This document shows, piece by piece, positions 49,091-60,356 of a stretch of DNA of 64,000 nt. The stretch is from Jacaranda mimosifolia. Taxonomy: Eukaryota > Streptophyta > Magnoliopsida > Lamiales > Bignoniaceae. The position numbers and the translations under genes were made by a program. The stretch is taken from contig CM032121.1 of NCBI GenBank assembly GCA_018894105.1, forward strand, positions 29,984,230-30,048,229, in the 5' to 3' direction. The notes beneath the pieces were generated by a model. The model searched no databases and was not told the origin of the DNA. It worked only from the letters and a program-made list of their open reading frames with translations. Each line of letters begins with the position of its first letter. Within the stretch, counting starts at the first letter, position 1.

Positions 49091-51719
49091 GAAAAATTGT
49101 AATTTTAGTCCTTCAACTATGGCCTATTTCGTTTTCACTCCATTTTGATATGGGGTTAGTACATTTGATCTATTTTCCACTAAAATTTAGCACATTTAAT
49201 CTAATGTTTTGCAAATTTAGTCCATCGGGCTAAAGTTTTTTTAATTGGGCCCACAATTTGCCTAATCAACTCTAATCAGGCTCAAGATTTGGGCATCTCT
49301 TGCCATTTGTCATGCTAGACCACATCACCCGCCCTATGTGATGCCATGTCACTGCTATCCACCATGTGTGATGCCACATCACTTTAACCCACCAATGAAA
49401 AATACATTAAAGAATATTAGGTATATATATGTATATTATATTATACTTATATAATATAGGGTTAAATTCATTTTACTCCAATGTACTATGGGGATTGTAT
49501 CAAATGCCTCCATCTACTTCCAAAACTTTCACATACCACCCTTAAGGGTGTCAAATACCCCCCTGTACTACAAAAAATCTTCAAATACCCCCCCCTCAAA
49601 GTCATCTGTCATTGGTAAAATAGCTGACGGTGTCAAAATTCTATGATAAATTACTGATTTAACCTAAAACAATAACTAAATAGCATAAAAATCTAGGATA
49701 CATGACTTTTTTATTTTTTATTTTTTTGTGCAGACAAATTTATCCTTGACGCTCGTACTACCAAAACCTTTAAATTACCCACTCAAACTTCTTTGCTGTT
49801 AGAAAAGCAACGGTTGTTTGGCTGATGTAGCATTAAAATTATCTTCCCTTTACACATATGATCATTGAAATTTTTTATATCCAAAATACCCTTGTACTTT
49901 ACTATATAATGCTCAAGTTTTTTGCTTCAATTTTGTTACTTTTATTTTGGGACTTAAAGCATCATCTAACTCCTATTCCAACAAAAACATTAAATCATTT
50001 TATTTTTTTTAAAAGAACATTAAACAACTCTATTTTAATACAAAACATATAGGACCAACAAAATAGAGGCTGTTCGTGCGAAAAAAAATACATGGGACTA
50101 TTATATGTATTTCTATTTCGTAACTATTTGTCTAAAATTTTTCAAATCTGCATTCGTTTTGGGATATAAACAATGTATAATAATATGTAGGGTTTTGTTA
50201 TATTTCATTTATAATTTATCATTACTTTATAAAAAATGCCACGAATCCTAGGTTTTTATGCTATTTAGTTATTTTTTGAGGTTAAATCAGTAATTTACTG
50301 TAGAATTTAACACCGTTAGCTGTTTTACTAACGTCAGATGACTTTAAGGGGAGTACTTGACATACTTGAGAGGGGTATTTAAATATTTTAAAAGTAGATG
50401 GTGTATTTGATACATACCCAATAGTAAAGGGGGGTAAAATGAATTTCATCCTATAATTTATATTGTACACGTATAATATATTATATAAGTATAATATATA
50501 TACACAAAAAGCATCACACCCATACACCCACTCCATGACCCACCGCCAAATCTGGTGGTTGCCATGGCAACAGAGGCAGTTGCCTTGCCGTTGAATGTTC
50601 ATGGACGGGCAGGTGGAGCGGGTGAACGGGGAGGGGAGGGAGGGTGTGGGGCAAGGAAGGGAGAGTGACGTGGGGGGCCATGAACAGCCGCTGCACAGCA
50701 GCTGCGGGGTTGTTGGGGAGGGAGGGTGTGGGGCGGGGAACGAGGGGATCGATGTGGGTGGTGGGGGGGTAGGGAAGGAATGAAGGGGATGATAACTGTT
50801 AGTTTATCTTTTTAACTTAATAAATTTAATTATTTAAAGAAATTATTTTATATAATATTATTAAATAAATAATTTTAAATAATATTTATTATTTAATTTT
50901 ATTGAATATGTATTCAATTTCTTATTTTTAAATTATTTTTATCTTATTTTTAATTAATAAATAATTTAATTTAATTATTTTAAATATATTATTCTAAAAT
51001 TATTAAAAATGTTTCCAATTAATAAATATATTTAGTACTTAATATTATTAAATGTGTTTAATTATTTAAATAAGTTGGTTTAGATATGTAATATTATTAA
51101 CCATATTATCAAGAAATGTTTATTATTCAACATTATTAAATAGGTGAAATTATTTTAGATTTTTATTGTATTCAATTATTTATTATTTATTATTTATTTC
51201 TTAATAAATAATTTATTAAATTTGAATAAATTATTTTAGATATAACTATAATTCACGTTATTAAATATATAATTCAAAAAATATTAAAATTATATTATTT
51301 AACATGATAAAATTAGATTTTTCTTTTTTAAAAAATTAATGCTTGTGTTTAGTACCCTTTTTCATCTCAATTTTTTAAATTTTAAATTTTTTTGATTTTC
51401 CTTTTATTTTTTTCCCAATGTTTTTTGCCCATCATTTTAGCAACATTTTTTAATTTTTGATTTTGAGTGATGTGGCAGCACACATGGAGGATGACGTGGC
51501 ACTAGATGACAAATGGCAAAGAAAACCCAAATTCTTAGCCCAATTGAAGCGGACTGGATATTAAACGGACTCGATTAAAGAATTTTTAGCTCGAAGGACC
51601 AAATGTGCAAAAAATTATTGAAGAATGAATCAAATGTGCTAACCCAAAAAAAAAAAAAAAAAAACAAATGGAAATAAAAAAAGGACAATAGTTGAGGGAC
51701 CAAAATTGCATTTTCCCCA
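49091..51719. mobile_element. Non-autonomous MULE in gypsy gag
   Basis: Ends GAAAAATTGTAATTTTAGTCC and the complement of GGACCAAAATTGCATTTTCC form diverged TIRs. Flanks TTTTGTTAG (49082-49090) and CTTTGTTAG (51720-51728) agree at eight of nine bases. Gag resumes in register on the right. A G-rich island lies at 50590-50780. No transposase; frames within the island on both strands are compositional. It contains the nested MULE 49459-50451. Confidence 0.85.
49459..50451. mobile_element. MULE nested inside the 49091-51719 MULE
   Basis: Long inverted ends of about 250 bp begin GGGTTAAATTCATTTTACTCC-like on the left and end TAAAATGAATTTCATCC on the right. Flanks TATAATATA (49450-49458) and TATAATTTA (50452-50460) agree at eight of nine bases. 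Non-coding, 993 bp. Confidence 0.85.
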
Positions 51720-51720
51720 C

Positions 51721-51860
51721 TTTGTTAGTAGATTAAAATAGGAAGTGAGTTAAATGATTGAGATGCTTGTCTTATTAGTCTAGTTCATGCCATCAAAGCC
51801 AAGAATTTGTAGCAATCCTATGGGTAAAGGAATGACAAGAAACAACAATCAAATGGACGG
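51721..51860 (+). pseudogene. Plus-strand gypsy gag piece 4
   Basis: Continues the gag with SFVSRLK, then SLVHAIKAKNL in a shifted frame. This is the same gag position at which the minus-strand fragment begins at 27485, so the two gypsy pieces overlap and are separate copies. Confidence 0.6.
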
Positions 51861-52336
51861 ATTGGAGCAACTTGGTACCAGAGCTAATCAATTCCTTCTC
51901 AGTTGCACGGGAGCGGCGGGTGGTTACACTGATATTGTAGTATTTGTTCGAGGTTAGGTGAAGCTTGCACAAAACTAGCTTGTATGGGCGTCGGGACTGC
52001 AGAGCTTGGTGGATTGTAATGGTTCTGATTGATTGCTACTAAGAGTATGGGTTTTAGTGGGAGTTTATCCGACATCGAATGTGTGAGCACTTAATTGGTT
52101 TTATATAGCTCTTGGGTATTCCCACTTTAACAATTAGCATTTGAGTATAGCTTTACTAAGGATCATGACAACTTGGTATCTGAGCGTCTTAAAGTAAAAA
52201 GCATCGTTTCAAAAATGCTAATGCGATTCTTTCAGTCAGCGCCCTTTGTGCCCAAACGGTGTTGTTTTCTTTAGTATTCCATTTAACATATTTAGTTTGG
52301 CTGGGACACATATTACCCTTAGCTTAATTCTGGGGG
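51861..52336 (+). mobile_element. LTR/TRIM-like fragments with two PBS-like sites
   Basis: TTGGTACCAGAGC at about 51870 and TTGGTATCTGAGC at about 52171 each resemble a Met-tRNA primer site. Before the second, 52065-52165 holds CCGACATCGAATGTG and a TTTATATAGCTCTTGGG-like segment, phrases common in plant TRIM/LTR ends. Whole elements could not be delimited. Confidence 0.4.
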
Positions 52337-52600
52337 TTTGTTAGAATATGCAACAAACTTAGTTAGCCAACTAATTAAGGTATTGTCAATAAGTAGAAGG
52401 ATTACGTAGTGTAATTGCAATTGAAAACTTAATACAAAATCTCTTTCTTCTTTCTTGAGCTCATTCTGCTATATTATATATATATCCTTCAATCTTTTTT
52501 CTCTTTCCTTCTTTCACAAGTTAGAGCACCAGTTAGGTTGGGATTTTCCTTCCGTTTTGCTAGCTGCTTCAAGGAAGATCCTCGCCATTTGTAACAGTGA
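52337..52600 (+). mobile_element. Probable copia-type LTR fragment
   Basis: CTGGGGGTT directly precedes TGTTAGAATATGC, a polypurine-tract/LTR-start arrangement. TATATATATCC near 52475 may be the promoter. The 3' end and partner LTR were not found. Confidence 0.4.
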
Positions 52601-53384
52601 GTTGGTAACTGGTGGTGTTACTTTATGAATTTAACTGGCCGAATTGAAGAATCAATGATGATCGTTAATTAACAACCCAATTGACGAGGTTCAAGGCGGG
52701 CGGCGAAACTCAAAACTGACATGGGGCTTTTTCTCCTCGCGTTGAGGCACAACCTCTGGTAGGGAGAGCCACCATCTCCAGCGGCAACAATGGTGAACTT
52801 GTCCAGATTACATTTTGGCTTGCAACTGCTCCAATTTGGATAATTCCTTTTGCGGATGAGATTATTTCACTAATTTATTAGATTGAGTTAATTCTTGTTA
52901 TAAATAAAATAAAATTGAACTAATTGCTTGCCCCAATTAAGACCTTAAACAATAATAATAAAATTGTGGTAAATTAGTTACACAAGTTTAATTTGATAAG
53001 ATAAAATCAAATTAGTTTGGAATTTCAAATGATTTTATCAAACCATGGGTAATTTCAGCCAGTTGAAATTTTAGACACGATTAAGCCTAATGGATTAAAA
53101 ATTGAACTAGCTTAATTAAGAATATCTTAGGCTATAATAATAAAGTGTATTATGAGGTTAGACTGATGAATAAATTTAATTGGAATAAAGAATTCATTAT
53201 ACGAGTTTAATAATTCAAGAATGAAGTCTACATAGAGTTATAAATATTGGTATCATGATATTAAGAATTGGAGTTTGCCAAATCAAATATAATTGGGGCT
53301 ACAATCCAAATTAGCAATGAGCCTCCAATAATAGTCGATGTTAGATAGAAATTGGATTGACCTAAAATTTTAGGATAACACTTA
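52601..53384. other. Stretch without a recognised feature
   Basis: A GC-richer segment (52690-52850) followed by AT-rich DNA. No domain or repeat pair identified. The frame 53261-53509 runs into the next element and is not supported. Confidence 0.35.
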
Positions 53385-54577
53385 GGTGATGAGTGGTATG
53401 TAGGAATGAAATTAGGTGGGAATGGAATGACTTTAGGAATTGAATGATGCTGGTATAGTTTATCCCATGATTGGTATGACAAGGAATGAGAAAGGAATGG
53501 AATCGTCATTCCCTCTTTAATTCCATTCTAATTATTGGTAAATAAGAATAACCAGTAGAAATGGAATAAATATTTTAAATGATCAAATTATCCTTTTTAA
53601 AAAAAATTATTAAGAGAAAAGTATTTATTAATAAAATATTTTTTATATATTACCATAAACAAATTTTTTAGTTAGTCTATAATTATGCAGTTTATTACTT
53701 TTAATGTTATTCGAATTATATAAGTAAATATATGCATTTTATATGTTATCAACAAGTTATATATGTTTACACAAAAAAGTAGAAGCACAATTTCTTTGAA
53801 ATTTATTGTTTTTCAAATTATAATTTAGTAAGATCTTTTGAATTTTTTGATAAAATATAATTAAAAAAATTATAAAATACAATAACTAAAGTGCTTAACT
53901 TTTTTGTGATAAAGGTTAGAACAATTTATTGTACCTTATAAGTTTAATTTGAAGAATTATTGATAGAATGGACAACTTTTCATTTATTAGTTTTGTATAT
54001 ATTTTTTAGTCATTCGAAGATATACGGATATAAATAATATTTTAAACTATATATATTTCATTAGCATGGACCAAGTCGATGATACTTCTATTTTTTTTTT
54101 TATTATAAAAATTGAGATGCGCATAACTATTCTTATTTTTATTATTTATTATTTTATTAATTTTTATAATAATTTAATAATTTTTATAATTTTACTAAAA
54201 AATATATGAATAAAATATATAATTAAATAAAACCACATAGCAATCAAATAAGTTGGAATATAATATCAAATATTTACAAAGTGCAGATTTCTTTTCTTAA
54301 ATATAAAAGTATTTTGTTAAATTATGGAGTGTAATTTTGTTAATATATATATATATATGTATGCTTATTCTCGATGGATTGGGAATAGCTAAACCCATGG
54401 AGGAGGGAGGGAATGGCTAAATCTATCCTTTTGGGAATGGGAATTTCGACAAAAATGGGCATTGGAATTCCAACGAAAATGGGCTTTCTCATCTCTAAAT
54501 TATACTAATCATGAATTTAGAAATGGACTTAAGAATGTCATTCCATTCTCATCTCATTCTTGCATACTAATCATACC
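53385..54577. mobile_element. Non-autonomous TIR element, PIF/Harbinger-like at best
   Basis: The left end (GGTATGTAGGAATGAAAT, GGGAATGGAATGAC) pairs in inverted form with the right end (GTCATTCCATTCTC, ATTCTTGCATACTAATC). TTA lies next to both ends, one base further out on the right, which would fit the 3-bp TSD of PIF/Harbinger. The interior is AT-rich and non-coding. Superfamily uncertain. Confidence 0.5.
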
Positions 54578-54804
54578 ATTAGTTTGTATAATTTGGACTT
54601 ATTGAATTAAGACTACAACTATTAATAAATTAACTAACTTAAGTAGATCAAAACGTCAATTAAACTTAAAAAAATAATTGAATTTCATTTGAGACATACA
54701 TTAGATCTAAATAATATTTTGGAATAAATTAAATAATACTTAAACGCGTGAGTATTTTGTGAGATTATGAATTTGACAATCTGAAGTTTAAATTTAAGAA
54801 TTTA

Positions 54805-54985
54805 AAAGAATTATGAAGAAACAATATAAGATAAAATTGTAAGTTATCCTCCCTAATGGGCAAAATTGACTGTCGTGCCTAAAGTCTGTGAGCCTAAAGA
54901 ATTATGAAGAAACAAAGTAAGATAAAATTGCAAGTTATCCTCCCTAATGGGCAAATTGACTGTCAAGCCCAAAGTTTGCGAGCCT
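54805..54985 (+). repeat. Tandem duplication of ~90 bp
   Basis: Units 54805-54895 and 54896-54985, beginning AAAGAATTATGAAGAAACAA, differ at few positions. Confidence 0.85.
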
Positions 54986-55027
54986 ACTGGACGAGCTTAG
55001 GAAATTAACACAATACCATTTAGATTT

Positions 55028-55030
<3 letters not shown>

Positions 55031-55073
<43 letters not shown>
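55031..55073. repeat. (TA)n microsatellite
   Basis: About 21 TA units in a row. Confidence 0.95.
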
Positions 55074-55076
<3 letters not shown>

Positions 55077-55079
55077 CAT

Positions 55080-55730
55080 ATGTATTTTGAATCAATTTCT
55101 ATGTGCATATCCACGCGACGTTCTTCAAGTTTCAATTTCAATTTTGTATCAATATATTTACCTCACTATATCACTAAGACTAACAACCTCTATTTTATTC
55201 TCTATATTCATTTTCTAGACTGGGGATTGTTCGGAAGTAGGGCAGTTAGGATCACGAGGCTCTTGGTGAGTAACGTATATAATTTTGCCCTAATGTGTGT
55301 TAAATCTTGTGATCTCGAGATATAATTTTAGAATCTTGAAAGGAAAACCTTTTGTTACCAGAATATTATATGTTTAGTCCTTTGCTTTCTGAGAAAAAAA
55401 GATATCTGTTGCTTGAACTTGAAATGAAAACATTATTGTACAAAATATTTTTTTGATCAGTGGTCTGTATATATATATATATATGTATGTATTTAAACTT
55501 ATGTATTTTGAATCTATATGCATATCCGCATAACGTTACTCAAGTTTTGATTTCAATTATGTACAAATACGTTTAACCTTATTAAATCACTAAGATTTAC
55601 GACCTCTATTATATTCTTTCTATTCTTTTCCTAGATTAAGGATTGTTCGGTAGGGCAGCTAGGGTCGCGAACCTCTTGGTGAATAACATATATAATTTTA
55701 GCATATATAATTTTGCTCTGGTGTGTATGC
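55080..55730 (+). repeat. Direct duplication of ~230 bp with spacer
   Basis: 55080-55305 and 55501-55730 are diverged direct copies starting ATGTATTTTGAATC and sharing GGGGATTGTTCGG/AAGGATTGTTCGG and CTCTTGGTGA segments. The frame 55080-55325 is in copy one and is not conserved in copy two. Confidence 0.75.
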
Positions 55731-56254
55731 ATAAACGATGAGTTTAGGTCTGTAATCTAAATAAAAGTCATACTACATTAGGAATGTTATGGTTCTTATA
55801 CAATAATGTTCATTGAGTTTGAGATATAGCAGTGTGATGAATTGCTAAAGGATGTGAGTTGTTGATTTTGATCTTCTATATTTTGTTTTAAGGTATTGGT
55901 TTTAGTTTGATTGGCACTTAGTTCAAGGCGGACACATCCTAGTTCGTGCCTTGTATTGGAGCAAATGGGTGCTATCTCCTGTGAAAATGAAAAATGGCAA
56001 AAAACCTTTTTATGAAAAAAAAAAAAAAAAAGATAATGGCCCCTTTTATGCTTTTGAAAAAGTAATAAATTACTCCCTTCTTTCCATAATGTAATCCACG
56101 CAGGAAAATGCAGCTAGTTTTGAATTTTTTGCTGCTGAAATGTCAATTTTGTTCTAAATATCAATCGATTGATACTTTGAAAAAAAAAATTAATGGTTCA
56201 AATTAATTCTATCTATAAGAAAATATAAAAATATAAATATATATTTATACATAT
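55731..56254. other. Stretch without a recognised feature
   Basis: AT-rich, with an A-run near 56015. No gene or repeat pair seen. Confidence 0.4.
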
Positions 56255-57048
56255 TGATGAGGGTTCGAATCGTGACGTAGGTGCTCCGATTCCAATCGAT
56301 ATTGGGCTTAACCCAAGGGTGGATATCTTCCGTTGATGATGTTTGAGAATCCTGCAATCAAGGCAAACGTTAGGCTAGCCGAGCGGCCCTCGGCTTAGGC
56401 CCTTCGACGCTCAAGTCAGTATAAAATTCGGCTTCCAATCTTGGGCAGCGGAGTAAGATAGTTTTAGAGTGTATGGGTGCATACCTTGTGAGGCAAGATA
56501 GAGGGGTTTGTATATTCTTCCCCTTGTAGGAAATGTCAGGGAAGCTCTTGGCTTACCCTTGGGCTCTCCAGCCTCCTCCCGGGGGCAATTAGTCAATTCC
56601 CCCATTTGAATTTTGCCCGCTAGATGTCATGTCATGCTACAGGACATGGTGGTACACGGTGCGGCGCCTGCCGTGTCAGACGGTGAGGGGATGGCATGCA
56701 CCATTAATGCGGTGGCGTGCTGCCAGTCAACGCATTTAATGCGGTGGCAGAATACTGTGCAGAACTCGACCTCCTATCGACCTGATCGAGGTCGAATATG
56801 GTCGATATTATCCGAGGGCTCTGAGGCGCCCGTCTGGACCTGGGGGAGACTGGTCGAACAGGGTCGATGTGTCCCATGGGCCCTGGGCCGTTGCCTGAAC
56901 ATTGGGCCTTTGGGGCCACCGACTGGTCGAACAGGGTCGACGTGTCCCCTGGACCCTGGGCTGTTGTCTGAACGTTGGGCCTTTGGGGCCAACGACTGGT
57001 CGAACAGGGTTGACGTGTCCCATGGGCCTTTGGGGCCACCCTATATCA
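56255..57048 (-). repeat. 3' LTR of the Tat-type element
   Basis: 794 bp, plus-strand ends TGATGAGGG and CTATATCA, that is TGATATAGGG...CTCATCA in minus sense, as in the solo LTR. The GGCTAGCCGAG region near 56373 matches the solo LTR in inverted orientation. The overlapping frames at 56411-57107 on both strands are shadows. Confidence 0.88.
56848..57040. repeat. 73-bp tandem repeats at the U3 end
   Basis: Units 56848-56920 and 56921-56993 plus a partial 56994-57040, each starting GACTGGTCGAACAGGGT. In element sense they lie at the very start of U3, where enhancer-like repeats are often found. Confidence 0.9.
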
Positions 57049-57064
57049 TGAGTCCCCCCACTTC
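57049..57064 (-). other. Polypurine tract of the Tat-type element
   Basis: Minus-strand AAGTGGGGGGACTCA stands directly before the LTR start TGATATAGGG. Confidence 0.85.
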
Positions 57065-57252
57065 GCAAGGCGGATCAAGGGGATCGACGAGCGGCATTGG
57101 GAAGTAGCGAATATTAATGTGCCTCGACCAGGGATCTTGAAAATCGACCAGGGTTTTGCGTGTTTACTGAGCGGTCACATCATGGCGCGCGTGGGGCGAC
57201 GTTATGGTTTCCCCCATTACTGCGGACGCTTGGGTAACCGCGCCTCTTTCTT

Positions 57253-57260
57253 TATAAATA
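57253..57260 (+). promoter_or_regulatory. TATA box of the antisense gene
   Basis: TATAAATA preceded by a pyrimidine-rich stretch, about 240 bp upstream of the likely start codon at 57497 on the strand opposite to gag-pol. It is outside the LTR. A start of transcription near 57285-57290 is expected. Confidence 0.55.
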
Positions 57261-57496
57261 CTCAATGCCATTCAGCCCATTTTTACTTTTACCGCTTCGG
57301 GATTCCCAAGAGTGTTTAGTAGATATCCCTTGCTGCGAGAATCACTAACCTTTGCGCTCTCTTCAGAGATTTTCTGGGTTTAGCTTTCCAATCTAGTAAG
57401 TACTCTTCCCCCTCTATTTCTTTCCACCTTTCTTTGAAGAAAATGTTTGGGCTATTCAGTTCTGGTGGTAATCCAGGTGGGGGTAGTGAAGCCACC

Positions 57497-59905
57497 ATGT
57501 CTGAGGGCCGTAGGGAGTTTTCTGACTCAAGCAGCTCGAGCTCCGGTAGCTTGAGCTCCGCACGTGGGGGAGAAGCTGGGCCCAGCCGGGTATCCTCTTC
57601 TCGCGGGCGATTATTTACCCCAAACCACTATAGCGAGATAATCTCTACCGTCACCCCCTTAGAACTTGTCCGCTTTCAAGAGCTTTACCATATTCCTCGC
57701 GAGTTCTAGTTGCTAGCCCCCGGTCTCCCTGGTCGAATGCACCGTGCCCCTGCCGGTTGCATAACTATTTTCGAAGATGCACTTAGGTGTGGTCTTAGGT
57801 TTCCCTTGAGCGAGAGCATGATAGGTCTGCTTAGGGGTCTTCGAGTGTGCATCACGCAACTGCTGCCCAACTGCTTCTCGACGTTGTGTAGTTTTATAGT
57901 TTTAATGCGCCTCTTCAACCAACCCCCGATCTTTGACAATTTTTCAAACCTGCTTTATCTTTGCGTGCCGGGTAAATCCGGTAGCACCGAGGAAACGGGC
58001 TTTTATTATCTGAGTGCTCGGCCTCGTCGGAGGTTTCTCGTGGCGCCTTTCTCGTCCTATCGTCAGGCGTGGAAGAAACGCTACTTCTTTGTGCGAGTAA
58101 AGGGCGGGTTCGATATTCCTCGAGAGTGGGCGAGGGGTCCGGTCGAGATACTAGGGAATCATGCTCCAACCTGGTCGAGCACATTCATGAGGGACCTGGT
58201 CGAATTTGGTCCCGTTGAAGCCACTATTTTCCTCGAGGAAAGGCAATTGGTGTTGGCTGGGTTGTCGCCAACCCCATTAAATTTTCCCGCTGATTATGAG
58301 ATAGGTAGACTAATTGCGTGCGTTATACCTTGTTGTTTGCTTATGTATATTCCTGTAGTTGACATTTTCTGTTGCTTGTTCTTTGCAGACCAAGACGAAA
58401 TCATGAACAGGTCTAAAGCTAATGCATTGGCTCGAGCCGAAAGGAATCAGCAGCGCCGACAAGGTGGAGCGATTCGAGAAGAGTTATCGGGAGCCGATGA
58501 GCCACGTCGATTAACTGCTGCCCCGCCGCCCGCCAGAACACGTTCACCTGCTCGACCAAAAGAGGTCGAGAGAACTGCGGGTCGAGGGAAGAGACCCATG
58601 GGCGAGCCGGCTGCTCCTCCTCCGAAGAAGGCAGCTGCCGGGAGGGGGAAAGGAAAGTCGAAGAGCACGGCAACGAGCGTGCCGACGGGAAAAGACCTCT
58701 TCGGGGACTGAAGCCCCGAGGCCCTCTTTAATTTGCGGAAGTTCCCGTATCCGCGATATGGGTAGGATCCAGGCCTAGCCGTGGACAACTCATCGAACAT
58801 GCTGACATCGGGGCTGGTCGGGATGGATCCCTTAAAAGTGCTGATGGCTGGTCAGTTCCTGACTGACCAGAATAAATTCCTGGGCTTAACCCAGCCTGGG
58901 CTGCTGTGCAAGTTCGCGTGTCATGCGAACATCGTAAGATCTGGAAACCTAGATATCTACCAGTTTAATTCTTCTTTTCTTTCGTTTTACTGCCCTCTGA
59001 TATGGTTTCGTGTGTCAGGTCGAGCAGCTGGGCTATCACATGTTTCGCCGCTCCGAGGTGGCGCTGGCCGATCGGGAGCGATTGGAGGGAGGTGAAGATG
59101 CTGAGACCTTGAAGGTTCAGCTCGAGTCGTCCCAGCTGCGGGTCGAGGAGCTTGAGAGAGCAAACACCCAGTATGCCAAAGATATAGAGGTGAAAGACCG
59201 TCAGGTTGTGCTGGCGGTAATGGAGCAGACCAAGATGGAGGCGAAGTTGAAAAAGCTGGAATTGGATATTCATGTTGCCTACGAGTCTGGTCGTGCATCC
59301 GGTCGAAGTGAGCGCCTGGTCAAAGCCAGGGAGCAGTTTGCTCGGGTGCTGCCTGAGGTGCGGAAGGAGGTCGTCCAACAATTTATGGTGAGCCCCGCCT
59401 TCCAAGATGCAAGTGTTGTGCTTGCTTTGGCTGACGCACGGAATGCGTTCAAGAAGGCCATCGCCCAATTGTAGCACCTGGGCTACAGCATTAGCGATGA
59501 GGATCGCTCGAAGATGGGCCTTCGCTTCGACGAGCAACTGCACTCGTTGGTCGAGGAGGATGTCGACGAGGCAGCTACTGCCGAGGTCGAGGCTGCCGAC
59601 GTGGTCGACATGAGCCCCGAAGAGAGGCAGAAGGCAGAACTCAAGAAGAAGCTGAATGCAGTGGGCCAAGAGTTCAAGTTTGCCGGCGACCTTGCCTATG
59701 AACTTTCTGAGAACAGGGCAAATGCCGCCGCATTCTTCCCGGCTGCTCCACGGCTGTTTATGCCTTCCGCTCCAGTCCCTCATACCCGGTTACCTCGGTC
59801 GTTCCCGTTGCAGTGGCGCCACCGGAAGCTGCATCTGCTCCGGCTTCAGCGCTTCCTTCCGAAGGGTCTGGCAGTTCTAGCTAGGCTCTTGTATTGTATT
59901 TTTGA
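57497..59905 (+). pseudogene. Antisense gene with Transposase_28-like domain, two stops
   Basis: Opposite in strand to pol. I choose ATG 57497-57499 because it sits in a GCCACCATG context. A 5'UTR intron at 57396-57476 (GTAAGT...CAG) is plausible. The Ser-rich N-terminus (MSEGRREFSDSSSSSSG) is followed at about 57760-58110 by a region with FPLSESMIGLLRGL and GFYYLSARPRRRF, characteristic of Pfam Transposase_28 (putative gypsy-type transposon). Then come a second intron at 58305-58388 (phase 1), a basic Pro/Ala-rich part, an intron at 58934-59018 (GTAAGA...TCAG, phase 0) and a long charged coiled coil to 59471. TAG codons at 57707-57709 and 59472-59474 are in frame and each one C-to-T step from CAG. 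A frame change near 59750-59790 precedes a Pro/Ala-rich tail. The stretch 58708-58780 is unclear: a stop, and possibly a further intron ending at 58765. The function of such ORFs is unknown; additional antisense ORFs are known in Tat elements. Confidence 0.8.
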
Positions 59906-60356
59906 CTTTTTATTCCTGATGTATATGCCTCGCTGAGGCTTTATGAGAATGAAATGAAATTTCTTTGACCTTTTACTGCTGTGCTTCGTTGTATATTGCA
60001 GTTTGTCTACTGCTTTGTCGAGTAGAATTAAGTGCGTTTAGTACTTGTGCTTGTACTTTTCATCGCATGGTTGGTTGTTTCGTCTTCGTTGGTTTAAACT
60101 TTTGTATGGCCAACTTGTATAAGTCGTTAGGGTGCAATCAACTTGTAGCTAACGTGCGTTTGCGGTCGGGGCTCGACTTCCTGCCTTAAGGGTCTCTTCA
60201 CCGTGTAAGGCGTCGGCCTCCTAAATTTGGCGGGATGGTCGAGCAGATGGATATGCCCCGAAGGCGTCGACTTTGTTGTATTGAAAATTTTTGGCGACTG
60301 CGGGGTCGCTTAGGGTGGTCGAACGCAACATGCTTTCGTCGACTACGGGGTTGATT
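59906..60356. other. Untranslated region between antisense gene and tandem array
   Basis: Probable 3'UTR of the antisense gene (an AATGAAATGAAAT segment near 59950), then sequence that grades into degenerate versions of the 65-bp unit from about 60240 (GTCGACT / GGGTCG motifs). No gene; the frames at 59965-60189 and 60291-60655 are compositional. Confidence 0.5.

Noticed and set aside
50514..50783. Gly- or Pro-rich frames in the G-rich island of a MULE
   Set aside because: Low-complexity translation on both strands. A captured gene fragment is possible but cannot be shown from the sequence alone.
51870..51882. PBS-like TTGGTACCAGAGC as the PBS of the gypsy element
   Set aside because: It lies downstream of gag sequence, whereas a PBS must precede gag, so it belongs to another fragment or is chance.
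56613..57107. 164-residue plus-strand frame and three overlapping minus frames
   Set aside because: They are in the LTR and its 73-bp repeats; a length divisible by frame and GC-richness explain the openness.
58965..59783. 272-residue minus-strand frame opposite the antisense gene
   Set aside because: The plus strand carries the coiled-coil coding sequence with matching splice sites; the minus frame is its Leu/His-rich complement.
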